Part shown: one piece after another, positions 9,384 to 19,231 of the stretch
Layout of the letters: every line of letters starts with the position of its first letter
Position numbering within the stretch: the stretch's first letter is position 1
NCBI RefSeq assembly: GCF_006874765.1
Contig: NZ_CP040840.1
Location: forward strand, 1,526,001 to 1,590,000
Source of the DNA: Leptospira weilii
GTDB lineage: Bacteria; Spirochaetota; Leptospiria; Leptospirales; Leptospiraceae
Reading direction: 5' to 3'
Length of the DNA: 64,000 nt
Position numbers and translations under genes: made by a program
The notes under the pieces: model-generated
The model's input: the letters and a program-made list of their open reading frames with translations, nothing else
Database searches by the model: none
What the model was told of the DNA's origin: nothing

Positions 9384-12300
9384 TTGAACGAAGTGAAGAA
9401 ATACAACTTCAATGACAGCGGACTGAAAGAACAATTCAAAGGAATGTTAAACGAAACCAACAAACTCTCCCAAAACCTAATCATACTACAAACGTTAGAG
9501 TCATTAAGAAGTTTACCGGAAGTGTTTGCGAAAACGATTCAAACAGAGAATCACAATGTGGATGAACAACTAAACCAGACGATGGCGTATGACGGATTTG
9601 CAAGATTGGGAGCAGCGTATGTCCGCACAATCAAAACTGCGAGCGGAGGAGACGAAGTCCAAACACTGGGAACGTATCAGTATTACAATTACAATCCGCC
9701 TACAGTGTTTCCGGAAGTCAAAGACTCTAACGGCCAGAGCTGGGACTTAGGGAAACCGGAGCTACTCATCGACCGGGAGAAAGTACCGAGTGCTAGCGAC
9801 CTAACAGTGATGGTACGACTTGCAAAGAACAAGATGAGCGCTGACTTTAAAAAAGTATTTGATCCGAGTCTGGACAAACGCCGCAACTACGAAGCGGAGA
9901 AAGGCTTATTTGATCCGAGCGAGGTGCAAGCGTCTTTCAACGACTATCTGGAAGGAGTGAGGAATGGTGAAACGGTATCTTGTTTGGGAAAGTCCGCGGA
10001 ACAATGCGCAAAGTCAGCGATGAGTTCCGGTTTTTTAGTGGGCGAAGTAGCGGACGGAACGTTTGGAGAGGCTCAGTTTGCCCAGTCTTACATCATCCTG
10101 AAAACCAAGAAGGAAATGGACAAGAGAAAGGGAAAGATGGACGCGGCGAGGAATCGCAGAAAAGGCGGCATGGGAAGATTTTACAATCAACTGGGAGCGA
10201 TTGGAGAAGGTCTCGGTGAGGCAGTGAAAGGAGTTGTAGATTTTGCTTCGGCAGCCGGTCAAACGGTTGTGAACATGGCGAAGTCGGGTAGTAGGGAGTT
10301 TATACAAGCTAGTATCGACATGGCGACGTACAACTATTCCGGAGCGGCTAAGAACTTTCAAACGAGTGCGAGGAACGCGAACAGTGAACTTGTGAAAGGC
10401 GAAAAGGCAATGTCTCGTGCCGGAGAAAGAGCGTTACAAGGCGCGTTGTATGCAACCTCAGGTGCAGTCGACTTTGTAATGTTTGCGGCGGAGACAGTGG
10501 CGGAACCGTTTGTGACAGTATTAACCCTTGGTATGGGTAACGAAACGATGAATGGAACGTTTTCGGAAGGGAACTACGAGTTAGCAAAGTTTAGAGACAC
10601 GAACAGAGCGCAAAAACATTTGAATGAACTAGGAATGCGAACGGGAGCTGAGATGTATGCGAACGATGCCGCCCTCGACAAAGTAGTGACGACAACGTTA
10701 GCAGTAACGGGAATCGTGGGAGCGATCCTTTCGTTTACTCCCCTTGCGCCTATTGGAGTGGGCCTAATGGCGGTATCGGCCTTGGGAACTGCGGGTTGGA
10801 AGACATTTAGAGGCGCGTATGAAGGCGGTTCGGCCGGAATGCTTGCGGGAGCGGTGTCTGGAATCGCGAACTCAGCGTTAGACGCTACTACGAATGGAAT
10901 CGTCGGAGTGAATTTAAGCTACAGCTACGCAAACGGATTCGGAGCGGGAGTGAATATCGGGACCCCGAACGATATGCAGTTAGGCGGTAGTGTGGGATTG
11001 AACTACAACGCCAAGAGCGGGGCTTGGGGCGCAAGCGTAGGTTTAAAAGTAGGCCTTGGCGGAACGGATAATCAAGGTAACTATTCGAACTGGGTGGATG
11101 CGGGAGTCCATATGAATAATATCGGTCGAGAGAATCAATCGCAAGGATTGAGCGCAACGATCCGAGGTCAATACAACGAAAAGAAAGGTTTGTCCGGCAG
11201 TTTGGGTTTGAGTTACGATACGCAATCCGGTTACGGAGCAACGGTTGGTCTTACGTCCGGATTCGGTCCTCTTCTGAGTGTAACCCCTTCTTGGACGGTT
11301 TCAGAATACGGTGGTTTGAGCAGCGACGTTCAATACGGAGTTAACAAAAATCTTTTCGGGAATATCTTTAACAAGGTTAATAACCCTGAACACTCCGCCG
11401 CGAATCGGAATTTATTAAGCGACATTTTTGACGGTTTTGGCGCCGCTCTTAGCGGTTTGAACGGTGAGAACCTTTCTAACGGCTGGAATGGGATCAAGAA
11501 TGCGTTGTTTGGTGGTGATGGGAACGTAGCAACAGTCAAACCGGGTCCTCGTCCGGGAACATACGTTGACGAAGACGGTACAGTGTTGGTTCGAGATCCG
11601 AAGACAGGGAATCTTGTAATTGAGGGCTCGATCGGAAACCTTATACTTGTTGATTCTCGCGGTGGACTGTCAAACCCGGATTATCAGCAAGCAGTGGACA
11701 AGATACACGGTGAACTTTATCCGCAAGAGGAAGGCCTTGGAGAATCCGTAGTGAAGGGTTTTGTGGATCAGCTTACCGGAGTGTTGAAAAAACTTCTTTC
11801 CCCTGTTGTAAAAACGGGCTTGGATGCGATGAACAACATCCAGGAAGTATCTGGAAAACTTGGAGACGTCTCGGAGTCTTTTCAGATCACAAAACCGCTT
11901 GTGGAAGATACGATCCAATTGCTTTACAAGCAAATGGATTCCGAGAGACAGATCTGGAGAAACAAGAATGATGCGATTTACGATCAGATAACTGATTTAG
12001 GTTATACGGAAGGAGATCCAGAAAAAGAACAAATGTTGGCTACATTAAATGAAAAGAAGGCAAGGCTAAAAAATGATCTCGCTAGCACTTTAGATTCCTT
12101 AGACTCCAAAGTAGGTAGCTTGATCAGTTTAGCTTCGGATTTAAATGCGGGAAAAACAACGAATCTAACCGGGGCGTATTCTCAGATCTACGATGGACTC
12201 ATGCGAGTAACCAGTCCAGAGTTATCGGGAAAAAGTAGGTCTGTGGCGAATTTGGCGCATACGACTCAAAATTTCTTGATTTCCTATTTTTCCTACAAAG

Positions 12301-12458
12301 TGACAGGTATGGCTGGAACGGTGAATGAAACGGGATCAGCAAGCGCCTTCAACGATTACGCGAAACAACAACGCAATGTTTTACGTAATCTTTGGACTCG
12401 ATATATGAAAGAATCGAATCGGAATAACGAAAGACCTTACGTGAATCCAGTCTTTTAA
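9384..12458 (+). CDS. TIGR04388-like large Leptospira protein, 5'-truncated fragment 2 with complete C-terminus
   Basis: The coding frame actually continues upstream to the end of R2 at ~9282 (VNVNDILSSILSKK), but that stretch has no start codon; TTG at 9384 is the first possible one. The frame gives 1024 aa. Residues 1-205 repeat the end of fragment 1. Next come helical and Ala-rich regions with hydrophobic stretches (VVTTTLAVTGIVGAILSF). A Gly-rich repetitive part follows, with alternating VGLNYNAKSGAWGASVGLKVGLGG-type strands. After GENLSNGWNGIKNALFGG comes the C-terminal region ending YVNPVF. It is followed after 13 bases by a secreted MORN protein. Whether it is expressed without its N-terminus is unknown. 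Confidence 0.7.
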   Translation: MNEVKKYNFNDSGLKEQFKGMLNETNKLSQNLIILQTLESLRSLPEVFAKTIQTENHNVDEQLNQTMAYDGFARLGAAYVRTIKTASGGDEVQTLGTYQYYNYNPPTVFPEVKDSNGQSWDLGKPELLIDREKVPSASDLTVMVRLAKNKMSADFKKVFDPSLDKRRNYEAEKGLFDPSEVQASFNDYLEGVRNGETVSCLGKSAEQCAKSAMSSGFLVGEVADGTFGEAQFAQSYIILKTKKEMDKRKGKMDAARNRRKGGMGRFYNQLGAIGEGLGEAVKGVVDFASAAGQTVVNMAKSGSREFIQASIDMATYNYSGAAKNFQTSARNANSELVKGEKAMSRAGERALQGALYATSGAVDFVMFAAETVAEPFVTVLTLGMGNETMNGTFSEGNYELAKFRDTNRAQKHLNELGMRTGAEMYANDAALDKVVTTTLAVTGIVGAILSFTPLAPIGVGLMAVSALGTAGWKTFRGAYEGGSAGMLAGAVSGIANSALDATTNGIVGVNLSYSYANGFGAGVNIGTPNDMQLGGSVGLNYNAKSGAWGASVGLKVGLGGTDNQGNYSNWVDAGVHMNNIGRENQSQGLSATIRGQYNEKKGLSGSLGLSYDTQSGYGATVGLTSGFGPLLSVTPSWTVSEYGGLSSDVQYGVNKNLFGNIFNKVNNPEHSAANRNLLSDIFDGFGAALSGLNGENLSNGWNGIKNALFGGDGNVATVKPGPRPGTYVDEDGTVLVRDPKTGNLVIEGSIGNLILVDSRGGLSNPDYQQAVDKIHGELYPQEEGLGESVVKGFVDQLTGVLKKLLSPVVKTGLDAMNNIQEVSGKLGDVSESFQITKPLVEDTIQLLYKQMDSERQIWRNKNDAIYDQITDLGYTEGDPEKEQMLATLNEKKARLKNDLASTLDSLDSKVGSLISLASDLNAGKTTNLTGAYSQIYDGLMRVTSPELSGKSRSVANLAHTTQNFLISYFSYKVTGMAGTVNETGSASAFNDYAKQQRNVLRNLWTRYMKESNRNNERPYVNPVF

Positions 12459-12471
12459 AAAAGGAGCAACA

Positions 12472-13239
12472 ATGAAATTCAGAACGATCTTAGTATTTAG
12501 TTTTCTTTTTACGATTTCGATATGGGGGGAGCCTCCAAGGCCTTCTAATGTTCCGAGAGGTGCGATATACAATGAGAAACGGGATAGATTCATTTTAAAA
12601 GAGCAAGATGGGTCTTTTAAAAAAGAAACTGAATGGGATAGTCTTGGTATTATCAAAACTGAAGCCTATTCACTTGATAGCTTAAATGATTTCACAATTT
12701 ACTTAAATGGCAGGTGGCATTCGAGAGAACAGTATTACGGATTTAATATAGACAAAGCTAAAATACTTCCACCTCGTGAAAAGCCGAGTTCGATTCCGAA
12801 AGAAGCCGAGTTTAATTTTGATTTTCGTAAATGGGAATTGGGTGAAACTAAAGAGGGAAAGAAAGAAGGCGTTTGGAAACTCTGGTGGCCTACGGGAGAA
12901 GCGGGAGGTAGCGTTGAATACAAAAACGGAGTTTATGACGGTAAGCTTAATGTGATTTGGGAAAACGGTAGAACTCTCGAGACGTGTATGTATGCCTCGG
13001 GAAAAGAAGAAGGGGAAAGATTATTATATCATGAATCCGGAAAGCTGCATTGGACAGTAAAATACGTCCATGGATTAAAGGAAGGAGAATCGTTTCAATA
13101 TTATGACACAGGTGAATTAAAGTATCGGACCCTGTATGCAAAAGGTGAAGCGACGATGCAGGAAAGATATGAAAACAGTAAGCTTGTAGAAAGGAAATTT
13201 TTTAAAAATAAAAAGGTCATCAAACACGAGAAATTTTAA
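12472..13239 (+). CDS. Exported MORN/YwqK-like repeat protein, candidate immunity partner
   Basis: 255 aa, ATG with an AAGGAG ribosome site 6 bases upstream, 13 bases after toxin fragment 2. An N-terminal signal peptide (MKFRTILVFSFLFTISIWG) predicts export. Residues ~120-230 hold tandem YwqK/MORN-2 type repeats: GKKEGVWKLWWPTGE, KNGVYDGKLNVIWENG, ASGKEEGERLLYHESG, HGLKEGESFQYYDTG. Such repeat proteins are often named antitoxins beside polymorphic toxins. The paralogue at 15145-15912 differs mainly in residues 30-90 while the signal peptide and residues ~90-135 are nearly unchanged. That fits a specificity region, which is inference. Confidence 0.75.
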   Translation: MKFRTILVFSFLFTISIWGEPPRPSNVPRGAIYNEKRDRFILKEQDGSFKKETEWDSLGIIKTEAYSLDSLNDFTIYLNGRWHSREQYYGFNIDKAKILPPREKPSSIPKEAEFNFDFRKWELGETKEGKKEGVWKLWWPTGEAGGSVEYKNGVYDGKLNVIWENGRTLETCMYASGKEEGERLLYHESGKLHWTVKYVHGLKEGESFQYYDTGELKYRTLYAKGEATMQERYENSKLVERKFFKNKKVIKHEKF

Positions 13240-13289
13240 GGAAAGATCAAGAGTGAAAAGGTGCAGAAAGCACACCAAAGGAAGAAGCT

Positions 13290-13460
13290 GGGTCCGGGCC
13301 TTGGAAGAGAGAAGAATATCCCGGCGAAGGGGAAGCGGAATTCCGAGCTTGGAAAGACAATTAAACATTACTAAATTAGAAAAGCAGAAAGCTCGGAATG
13401 AAGCGCGGGGAATGCTTTCCCCGCCCCTGACATCTGAACACTATTTCCTGACATCTAACA
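13290..13460 (+). repeat. Repeat R1, copy 2, at the 5' edge of toxin-family fragment 3
   Basis: Second copy of the segment at 2193-2365, with the same CCGAGCTT/AAGCTCGG inverted repeat and the GCGGGGAA-TGCT-TTCCCCGC hairpin. The end differs slightly: two CTGACATCT-type units and then homology to the large protein starts at GGAATGCTTGC. Confidence 0.75.
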
Positions 13461-13463
13461 GGA

Positions 13464-15131
13464 ATGCTTGCAGGAGCAGTGTCGGGAGTAGCGAACTCAG
13501 CGTTAGACGCTGCGACGGAAGGAATGGTAAGTGTGAACTTAAGTTACAGTTATGCGAACGGATTTGGAGCAGGAGTTAGCATCGGGACAGACAACAAAAC
13601 GGAGTTAGGCGGAAGCATCGGCTTGAACTACAACTCTAAGAGCGGAGCTTGGGGAGCAAGCGTAGGTTTGAAAGTAGGTCTTGGTGGACAAACGAAAGAC
13701 GGTTATTCGAACTGGGCGGAAGTCGGTTACAACCGAAACAATATAGGCCGAGACAACCAATCTTCCGGAGTGAGCGCGAACATTAGAGGTCAATACAACG
13801 AGAAGCAAGGATTGTCTGGCAGCTTGGGCCTTAGCTATGATACGAAAGCGGGTTACGGTGCAACGATCGGTTTAACTTCTGGTTTTGGTCCTGTGAGCGT
13901 AACGCCTTCTTGGACAGTTTCAGAATACGGCGGTTTCAGTAGCGACGTTCAATACGGAGTTAACAAAAATCTTCTCGGGAATATCTTTGAGAATGTTATG
14001 AACCCGAATCACGCTTCTGCGAATCGGAATTTACTCGATGATATCTGGAACGGGATGGGTGCAGTTGTGAGCGGTATCGGTGCAGTCGGTAAGAGCGCTT
14101 GGGAAAGTGCGATGGGGGCCGTTGGCGGTATTAACGGTGAGAACCTTGCGAACGGCTGGAATGCGATGTTCGGCGGCGGTGGTGGTGATGGGAACGTAGC
14201 AACAGTCAAACCGGGTCCTCGTCCGGGAACATACGTTGACGAAGACGGTACAGTGTTGGTTCGAGATCCGAAGACAGGGAATCTTGTAATTGAGGGCTCG
14301 ATCGGAAACCTTATACTTGTTGATTCGCGTGGCGGACTGTCAAACCCGGATTATCAGCAAGCAGTGGACAAGATACACGGTGAACTTTATCCGCAAGAGG
14401 AAGGCCTTGGAGAATCCGTAGTGAAGGGTTTTGTGGATCAGCTTACCGGAGTGTTGAAAAAACTTCTTTCCCCTGTTGTAAAAACGGGCTTGGATGCGAT
14501 GAACAACATCCAGGAAGTATCTGGAAAACTTGGAGACGTCTCGGAGTCTTTTCAGATCACAAAACCGCTTGTGGAAGATACGATCCAATTGCTTTACAAG
14601 CAAATGGATTCCGAGAGACAGATCTGGAGAAACAGGAATGATGCGATTGAGAACCAGCTTGCCGTTCTGCAATCCGATCCTGATCAGAGTCCGGAATCTC
14701 TTGAACAGATTAGAAACTTATGGAAAGATCAGGCGGACGGGAAAGCAAAGCTAAAAGATACTTTAGATTCCTTAGATTCCGAAGTAGGCAGCTTGATCGG
14801 TTTAGCTTCGGATTTAAATACAGGAAAGATAACGAATTTGAATACAGCGTATTCTCAAATCTATGAAGGGTTGCGGCGAGTGAATAGTCCAGAGTTATCC
14901 GGCAAAAGTCAGTCAGTGAGGAATTTGGCGAGTACGAGTCAAAATTTCTTGGCGGGGTATTTTTACTACAAGATGACAGGTATGGCCGGAACGGTGAATG
15001 AAACAGGATCGGCAAGCGCCTTCAAAGATTCGGCCGAACAACAACGCCAGGGTTTACGTAATCTTTGGACTCGTTATCTGAAAGAATCGAATCGGAATAA
15101 CGAAAGGCCTTACGTGAATCCAGTCTTTTAA
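13464..15131 (+). CDS. TIGR04388-like large Leptospira protein, 5'-truncated fragment 3 with complete C-terminus
   Basis: 555 aa from an ATG that corresponds to an internal Met of fragment 2 (GMLAGAVSG). It starts directly after R1. It carries the Gly-rich VNLSYSYANGFGAGV region, the NGENLANGWN motif and the conserved PGPRPGTYVDEDGTV segment. Bases 14181-14648 are almost identical to 11511-11978 (about four differences by eye). Thereafter the two proteins diverge (NQLAVLQSDPDQSPESLEQ versus DQITDLGYTEGDPEKEQ) before converging again on YVNPVF. The partner MORN gene follows 13 bases downstream. Confidence 0.7.
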   Translation: MLAGAVSGVANSALDAATEGMVSVNLSYSYANGFGAGVSIGTDNKTELGGSIGLNYNSKSGAWGASVGLKVGLGGQTKDGYSNWAEVGYNRNNIGRDNQSSGVSANIRGQYNEKQGLSGSLGLSYDTKAGYGATIGLTSGFGPVSVTPSWTVSEYGGFSSDVQYGVNKNLLGNIFENVMNPNHASANRNLLDDIWNGMGAVVSGIGAVGKSAWESAMGAVGGINGENLANGWNAMFGGGGGDGNVATVKPGPRPGTYVDEDGTVLVRDPKTGNLVIEGSIGNLILVDSRGGLSNPDYQQAVDKIHGELYPQEEGLGESVVKGFVDQLTGVLKKLLSPVVKTGLDAMNNIQEVSGKLGDVSESFQITKPLVEDTIQLLYKQMDSERQIWRNRNDAIENQLAVLQSDPDQSPESLEQIRNLWKDQADGKAKLKDTLDSLDSEVGSLIGLASDLNTGKITNLNTAYSQIYEGLRRVNSPELSGKSQSVRNLASTSQNFLAGYFYYKMTGMAGTVNETGSASAFKDSAEQQRQGLRNLWTRYLKESNRNNERPYVNPVF

Positions 15132-15144
15132 AAAAGGAGCAACA

Positions 15145-15912
15145 ATGAAATTCAGAACGATCTTAGTATTTAGTTTTCTTTTTACGATTTCGATATGGGG
15201 GGAGCCTCCAAGACCTTCCAATGTTCCGAGAGGTGCGGTATACAATGAGAAATATAAAACTTTTATATTAGAGGAAAAAGAGGAACCTTTTTTAAAAAGA
15301 ACAGAATGGAGCACTCTCGGTGTTCTTGAAGGTGAGGTTTATTCGTTAGAAGGACTTACAGATGCAACTCATTACATAGACGGTCGTTGGTATTCGAGAA
15401 AGCAGTATTACGGATTTAATATAGACAAAGCTAAAATACTTCCACCTCGTGAAAAGCCGAGTTCGATTCCGAAAGAAGCCGAGTTTAACTTTGATTTTCG
15501 TAAATGGGAATTGGGTGAAACTAAGGAGGGAAAGAAAGAAGGCGTTTGGAAACTCTGGTGGCCTGCGGGTCAAGAAGCAGGTATGGTTGAATACAAAAAG
15601 GGAGTTTATGACGGTAAACTTCATTTAATTTGGGAAAACGGTAAGACGAAGGAAAGCTGTACGTATGTTTCCGGGAAACGCGAAGGGGAACAGTTGATTT
15701 ACCATGAATCTGGTAATTTGAATGAAAAAGTAAAATATGTTCACGGTTTAGAAGAAGGTGAATGGCTGAAATATTTCGATACTGGCGATTTGCAATACCG
15801 AGTTACTTTTGTCAAAGGAGTGGGAACAATGCAGGAAAGATATGAAAACGGTAAATTAAAGGAAAGGAAGTATTACAAAAATAAAAAGGTCATCAAACAC
15901 GAGAAATTTTAA
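15145..15912 (+). CDS. Exported MORN/YwqK-like repeat protein, second candidate immunity partner
   Basis: 255 aa paralogue of 12472-13239. It has the same signal peptide, the same AAGGAG site and the same 13 base spacing after its toxin fragment. Four YwqK-type repeats are visible: KEGVWKLWWPAGQ, KKGVYDGKLHLIWENG, VSGKREGEQLIYHESG, HGLEEGEWLKYFDTG. Residues ~32-85 differ strongly from the first copy. The 3' flanks of both genes are also similar (AAGAGTGAAAAG), so toxin tip, partner gene and flank were duplicated as one unit. Confidence 0.75.
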   Translation: MKFRTILVFSFLFTISIWGEPPRPSNVPRGAVYNEKYKTFILEEKEEPFLKRTEWSTLGVLEGEVYSLEGLTDATHYIDGRWYSRKQYYGFNIDKAKILPPREKPSSIPKEAEFNFDFRKWELGETKEGKKEGVWKLWWPAGQEAGMVEYKKGVYDGKLHLIWENGKTKESCTYVSGKREGEQLIYHESGNLNEKVKYVHGLEEGEWLKYFDTGDLQYRVTFVKGVGTMQERYENGKLKERKYYKNKKVIKHEKF

Positions 15913-15938
15913 AGAAAGCTCAAGAGTGAAAAGAGTGA

Positions 15939-16691
15939 GTGAACTTTGAAACGAACCAAATTCTGACGTACAACCGCGTGAGCGATCGAAGTGGAAATAC
16001 TGCAACGCAACATGAGTTAAATGCTGAAACCGGAATATACGCAAAGTTTGAAATGGTGCGTTGCAGATTGAAACGAAGAGCGCGACCCGTAGCGAAGCGG
16101 CGGGGCACGCCCCTGACATCTAACCCCTATTTCCTAACCCCTCGAAGTGTGAATTTAAGCTACAGCTACGCAAACGGATTCGGAGCGGGAGTTAACATCG
16201 GGACACCAAACGATGTGCAGGTGGGTGGAAGCATCGGCTTGAACTACAACGCAAAGAGCGGAGCTTGGGGCGCAAGCGTAGGTTTAAAAATGGGTCTTGG
16301 TCAAACGGATAATCAAGGTAACTATTCGAACTGGGTGGATGCGGGAGTCCATGTGAATAATATCGGTCGAGAGAATCAATCGCAAGGATTGAGCGCAACG
16401 ATCCGAGGTCAATACAACGAGAAGAAAGGTTTGTCCGGTAGTTTAGGTCTCTCGTACGATACGCAATCCGGTTACGGAGCAACGGTTGGTCTTACGTCGG
16501 GGCTCGGTCCTCTTCTGAGCGTAACGCCTTCTTGGACAGTTTCAGAATACGGTGGTTTAAGCAGTGACGTTCAATACGGAGTTAACAAAAATCTTCTCGG
16601 GAATATCTTTGAGCAGGCTACCAACCCGAATCACGCTTCTGCGAATCGGAATTTACTCGATGATATCTGGAACGGGATGGTGCAGTTGTGA
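15939..16691 (+). pseudogene. TIGR04388-like protein fragment 4, upstream part ending at a frameshift
   Basis: Only 16148 onward (VNLSYSYANGFGAGVNIG) is homologous to the large protein; the earlier codons read through repeat R2. The Gly-rich strand region matches fragments 2 and 3 closely until DDIWNGM. Compared with fragment 3 (14049-14112), one G is missing from the GATGGG run and 24 bases are deleted just after. The frame therefore stops at 16691. The continuation is in the next frame from GTG 16688, overlapping the stop as GTGA. This is either a broken gene or a split pair with coupled translation. Confidence 0.65.
15974..16147 (+). repeat. Repeat R2, copy 2, at the 5' edge of toxin-family fragment 4
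   Basis: Second copy of the segment at 9121-9280, with the same start (CCGCGTGAGCGATCG) and the same GC hairpin. It contains an extra CTAACCCCTATTTC unit before the CCCCTCGAAG end. Homology to the large protein resumes at GTGAATTTAAGC. Confidence 0.75.
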
Positions 16692-17671
16692 GCGCTTGGG
16701 AAAGTGCGATGGGGGCCGTTGGCGGTATTAACGGTGAGAACCTTGCGAACGGCTGGAATGGGATCAAGAAAGCGTTGTTTGGCGGTGGATCAAACGATGA
16801 TCCTTCAGAAAGTCCGTTTATGACGCAAGGTATGAAAGAAAAATATGCAAAACATATGATAGAGCAAGGCAAGCATATTTTGCCGACGAGTAATCCTGAT
16901 TTTGTAGCGGAACTTAAGCCCGACGGTACCTATGAAATACGTCAAAGAACGGCGTCAGACAATTTAATGAATGTTCATACGATCGCACCTAACGATCCAA
17001 ACCATGAAAATATTACGTTAGAAGCGGCGAAGATTGCGGGAGTTGAAGCCTCGATGGATATGATACGAGGGATTAGGTCGAATGATTTGCCGGAAGGTTT
17101 ATCCAAATTCCTTGAAGTATTTGCGAAACATAGCGCTGGAATGTCAGATGATTCTTTAACTTTTAGATCTCATTTCGGTGACATGCAGGAATTGCACTCG
17201 ATGGCGGATAGGGGAGAAATCGCCGCAACTACGACCAAAAAAGAGATTATGAAAACCATTGTGGATCTATTTACACTGAGCACAGCTAAGGACGGCAATG
17301 GGAACTTTCTACTTCCTAAAGAAGTAAGAGCCGAACTGACCGGTTCTGCACTTCATATCATTCAAGATTCGTTTGCGCAAGGGCATGTATTGAGAAATGA
17401 GAAAGGTGAAGTTGTGATGTTCCAAACGTATGAAGGTCAAGGAGACAAACATGCGGAAATGGATCACAGTAGTATCAACGATCCTGTAGCCTACCAGAAG
17501 TCGGTAACAGCGTCTGTTGTATATCTATCAATAACCAATTATGGAGGCAGTGCGCAGGATATAATTACCTTTCTGGATAAAGTTGTTTTTCCTTTGTCTA
17601 AAGAAGTGCAACAGTCCGGCGTAGCTCCAGGATTTGAGAAACCAAAAAAGAATAATTGGTTCGAGTTGTAA
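16688..17671 (+). CDS. Toxin-tip protein with zinc phospholipase C/P1-nuclease-like motif
   Basis: 327 aa from a GTG that overlaps the preceding stop (GTGA). Residues 1-37 are the conserved SAWESAMGAVGGINGENLANGWNGIKKALFGGG linker region; the remainder is a tip not found in fragments 2 and 3. The stretch ALHIIQDSFAQGHVL has the His-x3-Asp-x5-His spacing seen in zinc phospholipases C and S1/P1 nucleases. A later HAEMDHSS and an upstream HFGDMQELHS could add ligands. There is no signal peptide; delivery would depend on the missing N-terminal part. A MORN protein follows 4 bases downstream. The enzymatic class is a motif-level guess. Confidence 0.6.
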   Translation: MSAWESAMGAVGGINGENLANGWNGIKKALFGGGSNDDPSESPFMTQGMKEKYAKHMIEQGKHILPTSNPDFVAELKPDGTYEIRQRTASDNLMNVHTIAPNDPNHENITLEAAKIAGVEASMDMIRGIRSNDLPEGLSKFLEVFAKHSAGMSDDSLTFRSHFGDMQELHSMADRGEIAATTTKKEIMKTIVDLFTLSTAKDGNGNFLLPKEVRAELTGSALHIIQDSFAQGHVLRNEKGEVVMFQTYEGQGDKHAEMDHSSINDPVAYQKSVTASVVYLSITNYGGSAQDIITFLDKVVFPLSKEVQQSGVAPGFEKPKKNNWFEL

Positions 17672-17675
17672 TCCA

Positions 17676-18446
17676 ATGAAACGTATTTGGAAATATTTTG
17701 TTCGGATTCTTGGAGTTGTTGTACTTTCTTTCATCCTCATAGGAGCAGGACGATTGTTCTATGTAAGATACTTTGGTTTTCATTGTATCCAAGGGAATTG
17801 CAGGAGTGGGATTGGGGTTAAGGAATTCAATAATACTCGATATTCTGGTGAGTTTAAGAATTACAGGTTGAATGGGAAAGGAAAAGCTGAATATTATTCC
17901 GGCTGTACATATGAAGGAGATTTTGTAAACGGTTACTTTGACGGATATGGAGTGTATTCTTGTTGGAATATGAAACCATTGGAAGATAGAAAAAAATTTA
18001 TATTTGAAGGATACTGGATTCAAGGAATTGCAAATGGTCAGGGAACGGAAACTACTGCTTCCGGTAAACAATACTCAGGAGTTTGGGAAAATGGTAGACT
18101 CTGTTTGAAAGGGAATTGCAAGGATGGTTTTGGAACTGTTAAATTTAGAGAGCAAGATGGAATTCTGACTGGAAATTGGACGGATGGATATTTAAACGGT
18201 TTCGGAGTTGAGACGGATTCCGACGGCCATCTAGTTTACAAAGGTGAATTTAAAAACACTCATTATCATGGTAAAGGGACTTTGTACAAGAATGGCAAAG
18301 TCTTTCAGCGTGGAGAATGGGCAGGGGATAGCTTTTTAGATCCTGAATATAGAAAATCTTATGAGGCGACTAAGAAATTAATTAAGGAAGTTGAGAAACG
18401 GATGATAGAGGAAGGAATTGCTGTTCCTGAGCCGACCAAAAACTAA
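17676..18446 (+). CDS. Membrane-anchored MORN-repeat protein, candidate immunity partner
   Basis: 256 aa; I choose ATG 17676, just after the toxin-tip stop, over the longer frame. An N-terminal transmembrane or signal segment (VRILGVVVLSFILIGAG) is followed by classic MORN repeats: RYSGEFKNYRLNGKGKAEY, TYEGDFVNGYFDGYGVY, FEGYWIQGIANGQGTE, QYSGVWENGRLCLKGNC, LTGNWTDGYLNGFGVE and YKGEFKNTHYHGKGTLY. Two GNC-K/R-x-G-x-G cysteines recur. Its place directly behind a toxin-like tip suggests an immunity or accessory role; this is inference. Confidence 0.7.
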   Translation: MKRIWKYFVRILGVVVLSFILIGAGRLFYVRYFGFHCIQGNCRSGIGVKEFNNTRYSGEFKNYRLNGKGKAEYYSGCTYEGDFVNGYFDGYGVYSCWNMKPLEDRKKFIFEGYWIQGIANGQGTETTASGKQYSGVWENGRLCLKGNCKDGFGTVKFREQDGILTGNWTDGYLNGFGVETDSDGHLVYKGEFKNTHYHGKGTLYKNGKVFQRGEWAGDSFLDPEYRKSYEATKKLIKEVEKRMIEEGIAVPEPTKN

Positions 18447-18577
18447 AATAAAGGCAGAAAACGGTTTCCCGGAAAACCGGACAGTGAAAAAGTAGCTCAA
18501 TTTGTTCAATGACGTTTTTCAATACAGTGTAAATAGAAGTGAGAATCCTGGATACAATATACAAAAGAAGACAATAG

Positions 18578-19231
<654 letters not shown>

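Noticed and set aside
13248..13290. A third repeat family downstream of the MORN genes (AAGAGTGAAAAG)
   Set aside because: Shared only by the two paralogous cassettes and a few bases long; explained by duplication of the cassette as a unit.
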